In this document: piece after piece, positions 8,841 to 16,394 of the stretch
Layout: the number at the start of each line of letters is the position of its first letter
Numbering within the stretch: position 1 is the first letter of the stretch
From: an uncultured Lachnospiraceae bacterium
GTDB lineage: Bacteria > Bacillota > Clostridia > Lachnospirales > Lachnospiraceae
Assembly: GCA_905199445.1 (NCBI GenBank)
Contig: CAJKGK010000015.1
Location: 1-64,000, forward strand
Direction of reading: 5' to 3'
DNA length: 64,000 nucleotides
The notes under the pieces: generated by a model
Databases searched by the model: none
The model's input: the letters and a program-made list of their open reading frames with translations, nothing else
What the model was told of the DNA's origin: nothing
Program-made: the position numbers and the translations under genes

Positions 8841-9153
8841 CTTTATGACATCTTTAACTGAATATATCTATACATCTAATTTTACGTATTAAATATTGAT
8901 TGTATCACATATTTAGCTATGCTTAAACAGTATATCGGGTTTTAGACGGAATGTCAATAGCCGGATTTTGGATTTGTATGGCGCGTTACTAAGTTTATTA
9001 TATAAATGATCACAGCCATCTGCCGAACACACATTGGATTAATCATAGACGATACCTTATATCTTATGTTATACTTGTCATACCATTTTAGTCTCATGGC
9101 CTAAACTTTGGCCAAACATTCCTAACGAATTCATTTCTTACGGAGGTTTATTC
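8841..9153. other. Divergent intergenic region between the SRP RNA and ogt
   Basis: 313 AT-rich bases with no credible reading frame. It must hold the minus-strand SRP RNA promoter and the plus-strand ogt promoter. A TTGGAT with a TTATAT 17 bases on (about 9031-9060) and a TATACT nearby are candidates for ogt, but neither is strong. I see no repeats or hairpins of note. Confidence 0.4.
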
Positions 9154-9687
9154 ATGAACTATATAAATTCTTATTCGTCTCCACTGGGTCCAATCACCAT
9201 GAGCAGTGACGGAACCGCTCTGACCGGTCTATGGTTTGACGGACAAAAATATTTTGGAGGCACACTAATCAAAGAAGCCCCTGAGTCAAAGGTGCTGCCT
9301 GTCTTTGAGCACACCCGAACCTGGCTTGATTTATACTTTAACGGAAATCATCCGGACTTTATACCTCAGGTCAAACTGACAGGGTCTTTGTTCCGTCTGT
9401 CAGTTTGGAAAATTCTTCAGGATATTCCTTACGGCCAGACAATGACCTATGCTCAAATCGCAAAAATTATTGCAGCTCAGCGTGGCCTTAAACATATGTC
9501 CGCTCAGGCTGTGGGACAGGCTGTGGGACATAATCCCATATCCATTATCATCCCCTGCCACAGAGTCATCGGCTCTGACGGAAGTCTCACCGGCTATGCA
9601 GGCGGCATTGACAAAAAAATTCGTCTGCTTACGCTGGAAAAAGCTATGGACATTCCACAAAACTATGAACATTCCACAAAACTATGA
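9154..9687 (+). CDS. ogt: Methylated-DNA--protein-cysteine S-methyltransferase
   Basis: The product is 177 residues. It has the Ada/Ogt C-terminal domain: helix-turn-helix region IPYGQTMTYAQIAKII, then the active site IIIPCHRVIGSDGSLTGYAGG whose Cys accepts the alkyl group from O6-alkylguanine or O4-alkylthymine. The N-terminal ribonuclease-like domain (SSPLGPITMSSDGTALTGLWF) is present. ACGGAGG lies 8 bases before the ATG. The last 13 or so codons fall in a 19-bp tandem repeat and are not family-conserved, so the C-terminus seems reshaped by repeat expansion. Confidence 0.93.
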   Translation: MNYINSYSSPLGPITMSSDGTALTGLWFDGQKYFGGTLIKEAPESKVLPVFEHTRTWLDLYFNGNHPDFIPQVKLTGSLFRLSVWKILQDIPYGQTMTYAQIAKIIAAQRGLKHMSAQAVGQAVGHNPISIIIPCHRVIGSDGSLTGYAGGIDKKIRLLTLEKAMDIPQNYEHSTKL

Positions 9688-9700
9688 ACATTCCACAAAA
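9650..9700 (+). repeat. 19-bp tandem repeat, 2.7 copies, across the ogt stop codon
   Basis: The unit ACATTCCACAAAACTATGA occurs at 9650-9668 and 9669-9687, with a partial copy at 9688-9700. The ogt stop is the last three bases of the second unit. Since 19 is not a multiple of three, gaining or losing a unit changes the frame and the C-terminal tail of Ogt. Confidence 0.9.
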
Positions 9701-9728
9701 AATAATATCAAATAAGAAAGGTGATTTT

Positions 9729-10196
9729 ATGTTTAAATCTTACTCAAAAACCCAGCTATGTTTAATGTTGGCGGCATTGATTGTTTTTCTTGTGCCTATC
9801 ATCTTTCTGGTTTGTACATGGCGAACAATCCCCGGAGAAATTTCCACGCATTTCGGCGCCTTAGGCCAGGCCGACGCCACGGGCAGCAAAATGATTCTTC
9901 CTATCCTTGTACTTATGGAAATGTTCCTGTTCTTTTTCCAGATGGTTCTTTCTTTGATCCCTGGCATCATCAATCAGAATCCAAAAGCCCTGGAAAAAAA
10001 ATCTGGTTCCATTTATTATCACATCCGTTCATTTTTCTGTATTCTGACGCTGATCACCAATGTAATTTTCGGCTATATCATTATTCAGATTGCCAGACAG
10101 AAGTCTCTGGGCTCATGGTTTTTGCCGGCTGTGATCATTGGCGTGACAGTACCCATTATTTACTATGTGGTGAAAATTGTACGGGCTGGGAAATAA
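9729..10196 (+). CDS. DUF1648 (SdpI N-terminal-like) membrane protein
   Basis: The product is 155 residues with four hydrophobic segments (about 11-31, 55-80, 98-120 and 128-150). Between the first two is the DUF1648 signature WRTIPGEISTHFGALGQADA then GSK, which in SdpI-type proteins lies on the outer face. Proteins with only this module have no established function; some family members give immunity to toxic peptides. AGAAAGGTG precedes the ATG at 9729. An upstream ATG at 9684 lies in the tandem repeat and is probably not used. It is 42 bases downstream of ogt and likely cotranscribed. Confidence 0.75.
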   Translation: MFKSYSKTQLCLMLAALIVFLVPIIFLVCTWRTIPGEISTHFGALGQADATGSKMILPILVLMEMFLFFFQMVLSLIPGIINQNPKALEKKSGSIYYHIRSFFCILTLITNVIFGYIIIQIARQKSLGSWFLPAVIIGVTVPIIYYVVKIVRAGK

Positions 10197-10218
10197 AAAG
10201 ATTTTTCCAAATTCACTC

Positions 10219-10247
10219 TTGATTTTCTCCTGGAAATTGATTATAAT
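10219..10247 (+). promoter_or_regulatory. tRNA-Ala promoter
   Basis: TTGATT (10219-10224), a 17-base spacer and TATAAT (10242-10247), ending 19 bases before the tRNA 5' end. This is close to the sigma-A consensus. Confidence 0.7.
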
Positions 10248-10266
10248 AACCGTGTTACAGATTTCC

Positions 10267-10339
<73 letters not shown>

Positions 10340-10365
10340 CGATTATATAACCCGTAAAATTAAAG

Positions 10366-10405
10366 AAAGTGCCGATAAACACTGAGTTTATCGGCACTTT
10401 TATTT
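10366..10405 (+). terminator. Terminator of the tRNA, bidirectional
   Basis: A perfect 15-base stem (AAAGTGCCGATAAAC / GTTTATCGGCACTTT) with a 5-base loop is followed by TATTTTG. On the minus strand the stem is followed by CTTTAATTTT, so it can also end the aldo/keto reductase transcript that converges from the right. Confidence 0.88.
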
Positions 10406-10460
10406 TGTGATTGAAACTTATTTTTACAACTAAAACGGGGATTTATGCAATAATGAATAT

Positions 10461-11381
10461 TTACGGAATCATCTTTCCTGATGCCGCATATAATCCATAC
10501 CACTCCTGACGGGTCAGACACAGATCTGAGCCTTTCACTGCATCCTTCACACGGTTTACGTTTGTTGTTCCGAGAACAACCTGCATATTAGCCGGATGTC
10601 TGGTCAGCCAGGCCACAGCGATCGCCGTATTGGTCACACCATACTTTTGTGCCAGCTCATCGATCATATCGTTAAGCTTTGCATATTTCTCTCTGTCGTT
10701 TAAAAATACACCTTCAAAATATCCTTTCTGGAATGGCGACCATGCCTGAAGCGTCATATCCTTTAATCGGCTGTATTCCAGAATACTTCCCTCGCGGTTA
10801 ATGCTCTGATCAATATTCATATTTACAGCCAGACCGCTGTCAACAGCCGGGCAATGTACAATACTCATCTGAAGCTGGTTAATAACTAATTTCTGAGACA
10901 CATATTTCTGGAGCAGCTCAATCTGCATCGGGTTCTGATTAGAAACACCGAAATAACGTACTTTTCCGCTGCGCTCCAGCTGATCAAAAGCCTGAGCCAC
11001 CGCTTCAGGTTCCATCAAACTGTCCGGACGATGCAGCAGAAGCACATCCAGATATTCTGTATTCAGTCGTTTCAAAATATCATCTACGGATTTCAAAATA
11101 TGTTCCTTTGAAAAATCGAAATATCCCTGTCCAATGCCGCATTTACTCTGAATATACATCTTTTCGCGCATTGAAGGACTCATACCCACAGCTTTGGCAA
11201 AATGGCTTTCACATTCTCCGCCGCCGTAAATATCTGCATGATCAATATAATTGACGCCTTCCTCAAGATATGTATTTACAAGCACGTTCAATTCTTTTTC
11301 CGTTAAAGCATTAATGCGCATGCACCCCATAATCAAATTTGAAACTTCCATATCTGTGTTTTTAATTTTGAAATACTTCAT
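10461..11381 (-). CDS. Aldo/keto reductase (YdhF-like)
   Basis: The product is 306 residues, a TIM-barrel NAD(P)H oxidoreductase. The catalytic tetrad is visible: Asp in NYIDHADIYG (about residue 48), Tyr in the same block (about 52), Lys in YIQSKCG (about 78) and His in LLLHRPD (about 116). The cofactor-binding C-terminal part (VVLGTTNVNRVKDAV) is also present. The closest well-known relative by pattern is E. coli YdhF; the physiological substrate is unknown. It is 49 bases downstream of dut on the same strand. Confidence 0.9.
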   Translation of the reverse strand: MKYFKIKNTDMEVSNLIMGCMRINALTEKELNVLVNTYLEEGVNYIDHADIYGGGECESHFAKAVGMSPSMREKMYIQSKCGIGQGYFDFSKEHILKSVDDILKRLNTEYLDVLLLHRPDSLMEPEAVAQAFDQLERSGKVRYFGVSNQNPMQIELLQKYVSQKLVINQLQMSIVHCPAVDSGLAVNMNIDQSINREGSILEYSRLKDMTLQAWSPFQKGYFEGVFLNDREKYAKLNDMIDELAQKYGVTNTAIAVAWLTRHPANMQVVLGTTNVNRVKDAVKGSDLCLTRQEWYGLYAASGKMIP

Positions 11382-11430
11382 AAAAAAATACCCTCTTTCC
11401 TTTAATTAATCTAGATTTCCTATATTCTGT

Positions 11431-11865
11431 TTACTGCTTTCCTGTGGATCCATGGCCACCCCTGTCCTCATGTCCCAGTGTGTCTACGGTCTCAAACGCC
11501 AGAGCCGGCTGATGAGACATAATGCGGAACTGGCAGATACGATCATTCACATGAATAACGGTATCCCGCATGGCCAACGCCGGCATAAACCACTGGTCAT
11601 GATCCCCACAGTAGGATTCATCGATCAGTCCCATGCTGTTTGTCTGAAGGATTCCAAAATTTTTAAATGTACTGGACCTGGGAATAACATGAGCTTCATA
11701 GCCTTTAGGCAGTTCCATGGCAATTCCCAGCGGAATCAGCTTAAATTCTCCGGCTTTCATCTCCACATCCTCAGCTGCACGCAGATCAATCCAGTCCGAC
11801 TTTCCGCCAATATACTGAAGCTTTTCGATTTTATCCGTAAAATATTTGATCCTAATTTTTTCCAT
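11431..11865 (-). CDS. dut: dUTP diphosphatase
   Basis: The product is 144 residues. It hydrolyses dUTP to dUMP and PPi. Trimeric dUTPase motifs are recognisable: SDWIDLRA (motif 1), VIPRSSTFKNFGI (2), NSMGLIDESYCGD (3), VNDRICQFRIM (4), and the C-terminal arm GHEDRGGHGSTGK (5, usually RGGFGSTG). The sequence is a little divergent from E. coli Dut but all five motifs are in order. AGGAGG precedes the ATG. It lies beside nrdG/nrdD, so nucleotide-pool genes are clustered here. Confidence 0.92.
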   Translation of the reverse strand: MEKIRIKYFTDKIEKLQYIGGKSDWIDLRAAEDVEMKAGEFKLIPLGIAMELPKGYEAHVIPRSSTFKNFGILQTNSMGLIDESYCGDHDQWFMPALAMRDTVIHVNDRICQFRIMSHQPALAFETVDTLGHEDRGGHGSTGKQ

Positions 11866-11937
11866 CCACTTCCTCCTTGTATAATTGTATCGTTTTCCAT
11901 ACGCAAGGTATAATCAACACGCTTTATTATACCCTAT

Positions 11938-12465
11938 TTAATACCCCTCAACAAGTACAACTTTGGCCTGTTTCAGAGATTCCTGAACATCAATGGTCCG
12001 CTGGTTTGCTGAGCCTTTAAAGCGAAGCGCCATGCTTTTTTGTTCCTCCACAAATTTCCCGTCAACCATCACATCAAAGCACGCCAGCAGCTGCTTTGTT
12101 TCCGGCCACTGATCGTACATACGCCCCATAATATCCTGATCAAAAAGATAACCCGTAAAACACCATATATCTTTTTGAGGATAAGTCCGGCGAATACGGC
12201 GCACCAAAGGCAAAAGCCCCTGCTGATTCACATGCTCCATAGGTTCACCGCCCAAAAGTGTAATTCCCCGTACATAATCAGGCTTCATGTATTCAATAAT
12301 TCGGTCCGCTTCTTTTTCGGTAAATTCACTGCCGTAGTGAAAATCCCAGGCCACCTCATTGAAACAATTTTTGCAGTGATGGGTGCATCCGCTGACGAAT
12401 AATGAGACGCGCACCCCTGGCCCATTGGCCACATCATACTGTTTAATATCTGCATAATACATCAC
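11938..12465 (-). CDS. nrdG: Anaerobic ribonucleotide reductase activating protein
   Basis: The product is 174-175 residues, a small radical SAM enzyme that makes the glycyl radical of NrdD. The cluster motif is SGCTHHCKNC (Cx3CxxC), and the GGEP-type SAM-binding strand appears as LLGGEPMEH. The start is either GTG at 12465 (GGAG 7 bases upstream) or the next codon ATG at 12462. It is separated from nrdD by a terminator-like hairpin. Confidence 0.95.
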   Translation of the reverse strand: MMYYADIKQYDVANGPGVRVSLFVSGCTHHCKNCFNEVAWDFHYGSEFTEKEADRIIEYMKPDYVRGITLLGGEPMEHVNQQGLLPLVRRIRRTYPQKDIWCFTGYLFDQDIMGRMYDQWPETKQLLACFDVMVDGKFVEEQKSMALRFKGSANQRTIDVQESLKQAKVVLVEGY

Positions 12466-12483
12466 TTAATCGCTCCTAACATT

Positions 12484-12515
12484 AAAAACAGCGACGGAAG
12501 CCCGCCTTCCGCCGC
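12484..12515 (-). terminator. Hairpin with T-tract between nrdD and nrdG
   Basis: On the minus strand GCGGCGGAAG pairs with CTTCCGTCGC (one G-T) around a 5-base loop, then TGTTTTTAAT. It sits in the 73-base gap between nrdD and nrdG. It probably acts as a partial terminator that lowers nrdG relative to nrdD, since nrdG shows no clear promoter of its own. Confidence 0.65.
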
Positions 12516-12538
12516 CATTTTTTATATTTAAATCTATT

Positions 12539-14665
12539 TTAGAGGTGAAGCACCCGGCTCTTGATCTCCTTTGTTTTGCCCACATTCCAGAAATTTTCGC
12601 CAAGATAACCACAGGTTCTTCTTGTCACGTTCATCTTTGCATGATCCTTGTTGCCGCACTGAGGACATTCCCATTCATTATCATCATTAATGATAATTTC
12701 ACCGTCAAAACCACATACGTGACAGTAGTCCGATTTTGTGTTGAACTCGGCATACTGAATATTGTCGTAAATGAATTTGACAACTTCCTCCAGTGCCTCC
12801 AAATTATGACGCATATTAGGAATTTCCACATATGAAATCGCACCGCCGGAAGAAATTTTCTGGAACTGGCTTTCAAATGTAAACTTACTGAATGCATCAA
12901 TGGTTTCACGCACGTCTACATGGTAAGAGTTTGTGTAATAACCTTTATCTGTCACATCTTTAATCACGCCAAAACGCTCAAGATCAATTCTTGCAAAACG
13001 GTAGCATAAAGATTCTGCAGGTGTTCCATATAAACCAAAATGAATTCCTGTCTCTTTTTTCCACGTATCGGTTGCTTCTCTCAGTCTGTTCATCACCCGC
13101 AGAGCAAAATCTGTGCCCACAGGATCTGTATGACTGACACCTTTCATCAGTTTTGTAACCTCGTAAAGTCCAATATAGCCCAGAGAAATAGTGGAATAGC
13201 CATTATGAAGCAGCGGATCAATGGTCTCACCCTTTTTCAGACGGGCAATGGCACCATATTGCCAGTGAATCGGGCTTACATCCGAAAGCGTTCCTTCAAG
13301 TGCCTCATGACGGCACATCAGCGCCTCATAACATAACTGAAGACGCTCTTCCAGAAGCTTCCAGAAAACCGCCTCATCGCCCTTTGCGATAATACCGATC
13401 TGGGGCAGGTTCAGGCTGACAACCCCCTGATTGAATCGTCCTTCAAATTTATATTCACCGTTTTCATCCTTCCATGGTGTCAAAAAGCTGCGGCAGCCCA
13501 TGCAGCTGAACACATTGCCTTCATAATTTTCACGCATTTTCTTTGCGGAAATATAGTCCGGATAAAGCCGTTTGGCAGAGCACTTCACAGCCAGCTTTGT
13601 AATATAATCGTACTTGCCGCCCTTTAAACAGTTATGTTCATCAAGTACGTAAATCAGCTTTGGAAATGCCGGTGTAATATAAACACCCATTTCATTCTTA
13701 ATGCCTTCCAGACGCTGACGAAGAATTTCCTCGATAATCATGGCATTTTCTTCAATATACTCATCATTAGGATCCAGATTCAAAAACAGTGTCACAAACG
13801 GAGACTGACCGTTGGTTGTCATCAATGTATTAATCTGATACTGAATTGTCTGAACACCGGATTTCAGCTCATCTCTGAGACGCTGAGAAACAATTCCCTC
13901 CACAAGATCAGCATCCAGACGGTCTCCGAATTCCTCAAGCACTGCAGCTTTATATTTATTATAACTTTTTCTCAAATATTTTCCCAGGTGACGCACATCC
14001 ACAGACTGTCCGCCGTACTGACTGCTGGCCACCGCAGAAATAATCTGTGTCATCACCGTACAGGCTACCTGGAAACTTTTAGGACTTTCAATAAGTTTGC
14101 CATTCATGACAGTGCCGTTATCCAGCATATCCTTAATATTAATCAGACAGCAGTTAAATATAGGCTGAATAAAGTAATCTGCATCATGAAAGTGGAGAAC
14201 ACCTTCTTCATGAGCCTTAGAAATTTTTTCCGGAAGCAGCAGACGTTTTGTCAAATCTTTTGACACTTCTCCGGCAATCAGGTCGCGCTGAGTGGAGGCC
14301 ACGATGGCATTTTTATTGCTGTTTTCCTCCATAACATCTTTATTGCTGTTTTTAATCAGACTTAAAATAGACTCATCCGTTGTATTGGCTTTTCTGACCA
14401 GTTCCCTTTTATAACGATAAATAATATAGGCTTTGGCAAGCACAAACTTTCCTTCAGCCATGAGACGCTGCTCGATAATATCCTGAATATCTTCAACAAG
14501 CATTCTCTTGCGATTTCTGTCCTCGATATAACTGACAATTTCTTCGATTTTTTCCTCTGTGATTTTTTCATCCTCGGGCACTTCCGCATTGGCCTTGCTG
14601 ATTGCCGTTATAATTTTGCTGCGGTCGTAATCTACCTCGCGTCCGTCTCTTTTAATTATTTTCAT
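12539..14665 (-). CDS. nrdD: Anaerobic ribonucleoside-triphosphate reductase
   Basis: The product is 708 residues. An N-terminal ATP-cone (IKRDGREVDYDRSKIITAI) precedes the ten-stranded barrel. Near the C-terminus are the four-Cys zinc site (YCHVCGFDG ... WECPQCGNKD, about 645-670) and the glycyl radical loop RRTCGYLGENFW (about 680-690), whose Gly carries the radical. It reduces ribonucleotides to deoxyribonucleotides without oxygen, using formate or a thiol reductant. TAAGGAG lies upstream of the ATG. A TATAAT (14770-14775) with TGGATT 17 bases upstream is the likely promoter, below the NrdR/DnaA boxes. Confidence 0.97.
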   Translation of the reverse strand: MKIIKRDGREVDYDRSKIITAISKANAEVPEDEKITEEKIEEIVSYIEDRNRKRMLVEDIQDIIEQRLMAEGKFVLAKAYIIYRYKRELVRKANTTDESILSLIKNSNKDVMEENSNKNAIVASTQRDLIAGEVSKDLTKRLLLPEKISKAHEEGVLHFHDADYFIQPIFNCCLINIKDMLDNGTVMNGKLIESPKSFQVACTVMTQIISAVASSQYGGQSVDVRHLGKYLRKSYNKYKAAVLEEFGDRLDADLVEGIVSQRLRDELKSGVQTIQYQINTLMTTNGQSPFVTLFLNLDPNDEYIEENAMIIEEILRQRLEGIKNEMGVYITPAFPKLIYVLDEHNCLKGGKYDYITKLAVKCSAKRLYPDYISAKKMRENYEGNVFSCMGCRSFLTPWKDENGEYKFEGRFNQGVVSLNLPQIGIIAKGDEAVFWKLLEERLQLCYEALMCRHEALEGTLSDVSPIHWQYGAIARLKKGETIDPLLHNGYSTISLGYIGLYEVTKLMKGVSHTDPVGTDFALRVMNRLREATDTWKKETGIHFGLYGTPAESLCYRFARIDLERFGVIKDVTDKGYYTNSYHVDVRETIDAFSKFTFESQFQKISSGGAISYVEIPNMRHNLEALEEVVKFIYDNIQYAEFNTKSDYCHVCGFDGEIIINDDNEWECPQCGNKDHAKMNVTRRTCGYLGENFWNVGKTKEIKSRVLHL

Positions 14666-14809
14666 TATACCTTGTATCTCCTTACCGTATTGGCAATGGC
14701 AGCCTGAATAACAGGCATATGAACCATTATTCTCTTACACATTTTCAAAATCTTTTCTCAACGTTCTCCATTATAGCACCCCAATACTTAAAAATCCATC
14801 CCGAAAAAT

Positions 14810-14855
14810 ACACAAAATATAGTTATCCACAGCTTATCCACACTATATCTAGTAT
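14810..14855. promoter_or_regulatory. Pair of NrdR boxes upstream of nrdD
   Basis: Two 16-base sites resemble the NrdR consensus (ACACWATATATWGTGT): ACACAAAATATAGTTA at 14810-14825 and ACACTATATCTAGTAT at 14840-14855. Their starts are 30 bp apart, close to three helix turns, as expected for cooperative NrdR binding. They lie about 35-80 bases upstream of the nrdD -10 box. The NrdR gene itself is not in the window. Confidence 0.7.
14823..14842 (+). promoter_or_regulatory. Two perfect DnaA boxes interleaved with the NrdR boxes
   Basis: TTATCCACA occurs at 14823-14831 and again at 14834-14842, 11 bp apart. Near-matches on the opposite strand follow at 14901-14909 (TGTGGACAA) and about 14914-14922 (GGTGGACAA). 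The rest of the 306-base gap between nrdD and uxaC has no gene. There is no dnaA or dnaN nearby, so this looks like promoter control of nrdD rather than an origin. Confidence 0.65.
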
Positions 14856-14971
14856 GTCACCTCAACCCCCCGTATTTACTGATTCAACCCATTTAAAACC
14901 TGTGGACAAGTCGGTGGACAAAATTTGTCAACATGGCAAATGTCACAAAAGTATAAAAAAATAATTACAGT

Positions 14972-16393
14972 TCAAAGCTTCCGGGAAAAATATCTGGCTG
15001 CATTGTCCCGGCAAATGTCCGTAACGACCTGTCCAGCCTTCACATAATCTTCCGGAATCTCCCCGGCAGCCATCCATTGTCCCAAAAGTGCACACAAAAT
15101 CCTTCTGAAATATTCATGCCTTGGGAATGACAAAAAACTTCTGGAATCTGTAAGCATGCCCACAAAAGAATCCAGCGCCGTGCTGCGTGCAAATTCTGTC
15201 AGCTGATTGGCAATGCCGCCCTGATGATCATTAAACCACCATGCGGCTCCAGGCTGAACCTGTCCCTTTATACAGGCATCATTGTTATAATTCACGGCCA
15301 TAGATGCAATCATGGGGTAATCCTTAGGATTCAGCGGATATATAATTGTTTTAGGCAAATGCCCCCGGCTTTTCATATAATCCAAAAGCGCAGACAATTG
15401 TTCAGCATAATCAGTATCATTCATACTGTCAAAACCAGCATCCCTGCCCAAAGCCCTGTAGCCTGAAGATGAATTATTTCTCAATGCACCGATATGAAGC
15501 TGCATCACCAAATGACGGGCTGCATACATTTCCGAAAGTTTACATAACACATAGGATTGATATTTCAAAATCTCAGCACCTGTCACCGTGTCCCCGTCCA
15601 TTTTCTTTTTTAACACAATATCCGCCTCTGCTTCTGTACAACTTGTATACACACCGTTTTCAAGGCTGTGGTCACTGACCAGGCAGCCCAGATCACAAAA
15701 TATATCCAGTCGGGCTTCCAGCGCAGACAGAACCGTTTTCACAGTAGGGTCAACGGCATCACCGTTTACCTGTATCAGACGATGTATATACGCAGCAAAA
15801 TCGGGACTGCGCATATTCAAAGCCTGATCCGGCCGGAATGTAGGAAGAACTTTAACCTGAAATTCCCCGCCCGAGTCCCGTTCCTCCCGAAGCAGGCAAT
15901 GATATTTTAAATCTTCCAGAGGATCATTCGTTGTACAAAGCATCTCCACCTTTTGCATGGACAACATCCGACGTACCGTCAGCCCGCTCTGAAGCTGTCT
16001 GCAGCATATATCCCAAATCCGGTCTTTACTTTCCACAGTCAGCGGTTCATGAATGTCAAAATACCGCTTAAGTTCCAGATGCGTCCAGTGATACAGGGGA
16101 TTTCCAAAAGCCTTTTCCACTGCGTTTACCCAATGATCATACTTTTCCCGGTCACTGGCATTGCCGGTAATATACGTTTCACGGATTCCGCAGCTGCGCA
16201 TCAGACGCCATTTATAATGATCTCCCCCCAGCCAGACCTGTGTCAAATTTTCATAGGCCTTATCCTCATAAATCTCCTGGGCACTAAGGTGATTATGAAA
16301 ATCAATAATCGGAAGTGCCTTCGCAAATTCATGATACAGCTTTGAAGCCTGCGGGGTATTTAAAAGAAATTCCTCGTCCATAAATACTGCCAT
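14972..16393 (-). CDS. uxaC: Uronate (glucuronate) isomerase
   Basis: The product is 473 residues. It isomerises D-glucuronate to D-fructuronate (and galacturonate to tagaturonate). Amidohydrolase-like features are present: IIDFHNHLSAQEIYEDK near the N-terminus with the HxH metal pair, MLCTTNDPLEDL, MQLHIGALRNNSS and the C-terminal AWWFNDHQGGIANQL and LTDSRSFLSF blocks. I chose ATG 16393 (MAVFMDEEF), one base after the uxuB stop, with GGAGGAC inside the end of uxuB; the frame opens 11 codons earlier. Confidence 0.95.
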   Translation of the reverse strand: MAVFMDEEFLLNTPQASKLYHEFAKALPIIDFHNHLSAQEIYEDKAYENLTQVWLGGDHYKWRLMRSCGIRETYITGNASDREKYDHWVNAVEKAFGNPLYHWTHLELKRYFDIHEPLTVESKDRIWDICCRQLQSGLTVRRMLSMQKVEMLCTTNDPLEDLKYHCLLREERDSGGEFQVKVLPTFRPDQALNMRSPDFAAYIHRLIQVNGDAVDPTVKTVLSALEARLDIFCDLGCLVSDHSLENGVYTSCTEAEADIVLKKKMDGDTVTGAEILKYQSYVLCKLSEMYAARHLVMQLHIGALRNNSSSGYRALGRDAGFDSMNDTDYAEQLSALLDYMKSRGHLPKTIIYPLNPKDYPMIASMAVNYNNDACIKGQVQPGAAWWFNDHQGGIANQLTEFARSTALDSFVGMLTDSRSFLSFPRHEYFRRILCALLGQWMAAGEIPEDYVKAGQVVTDICRDNAARYFSRKL

Positions 16394-16394
16394 T

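Noticed and set aside
9684..9728. Earlier start (9684) for the DUF1648 protein
   Set aside because: It lies in the tandem repeat, has no ribosome binding site and would add residues before the membrane segment; ATG 9729 has AGAAAGGTG.
14823..14922. DnaA-box cluster as a replication origin
   Set aside because: Only two perfect and two weak boxes, no dnaA, dnaN or AT-rich unwinding element, and they overlap NrdR boxes at the nrdD promoter. Promoter control is more likely.
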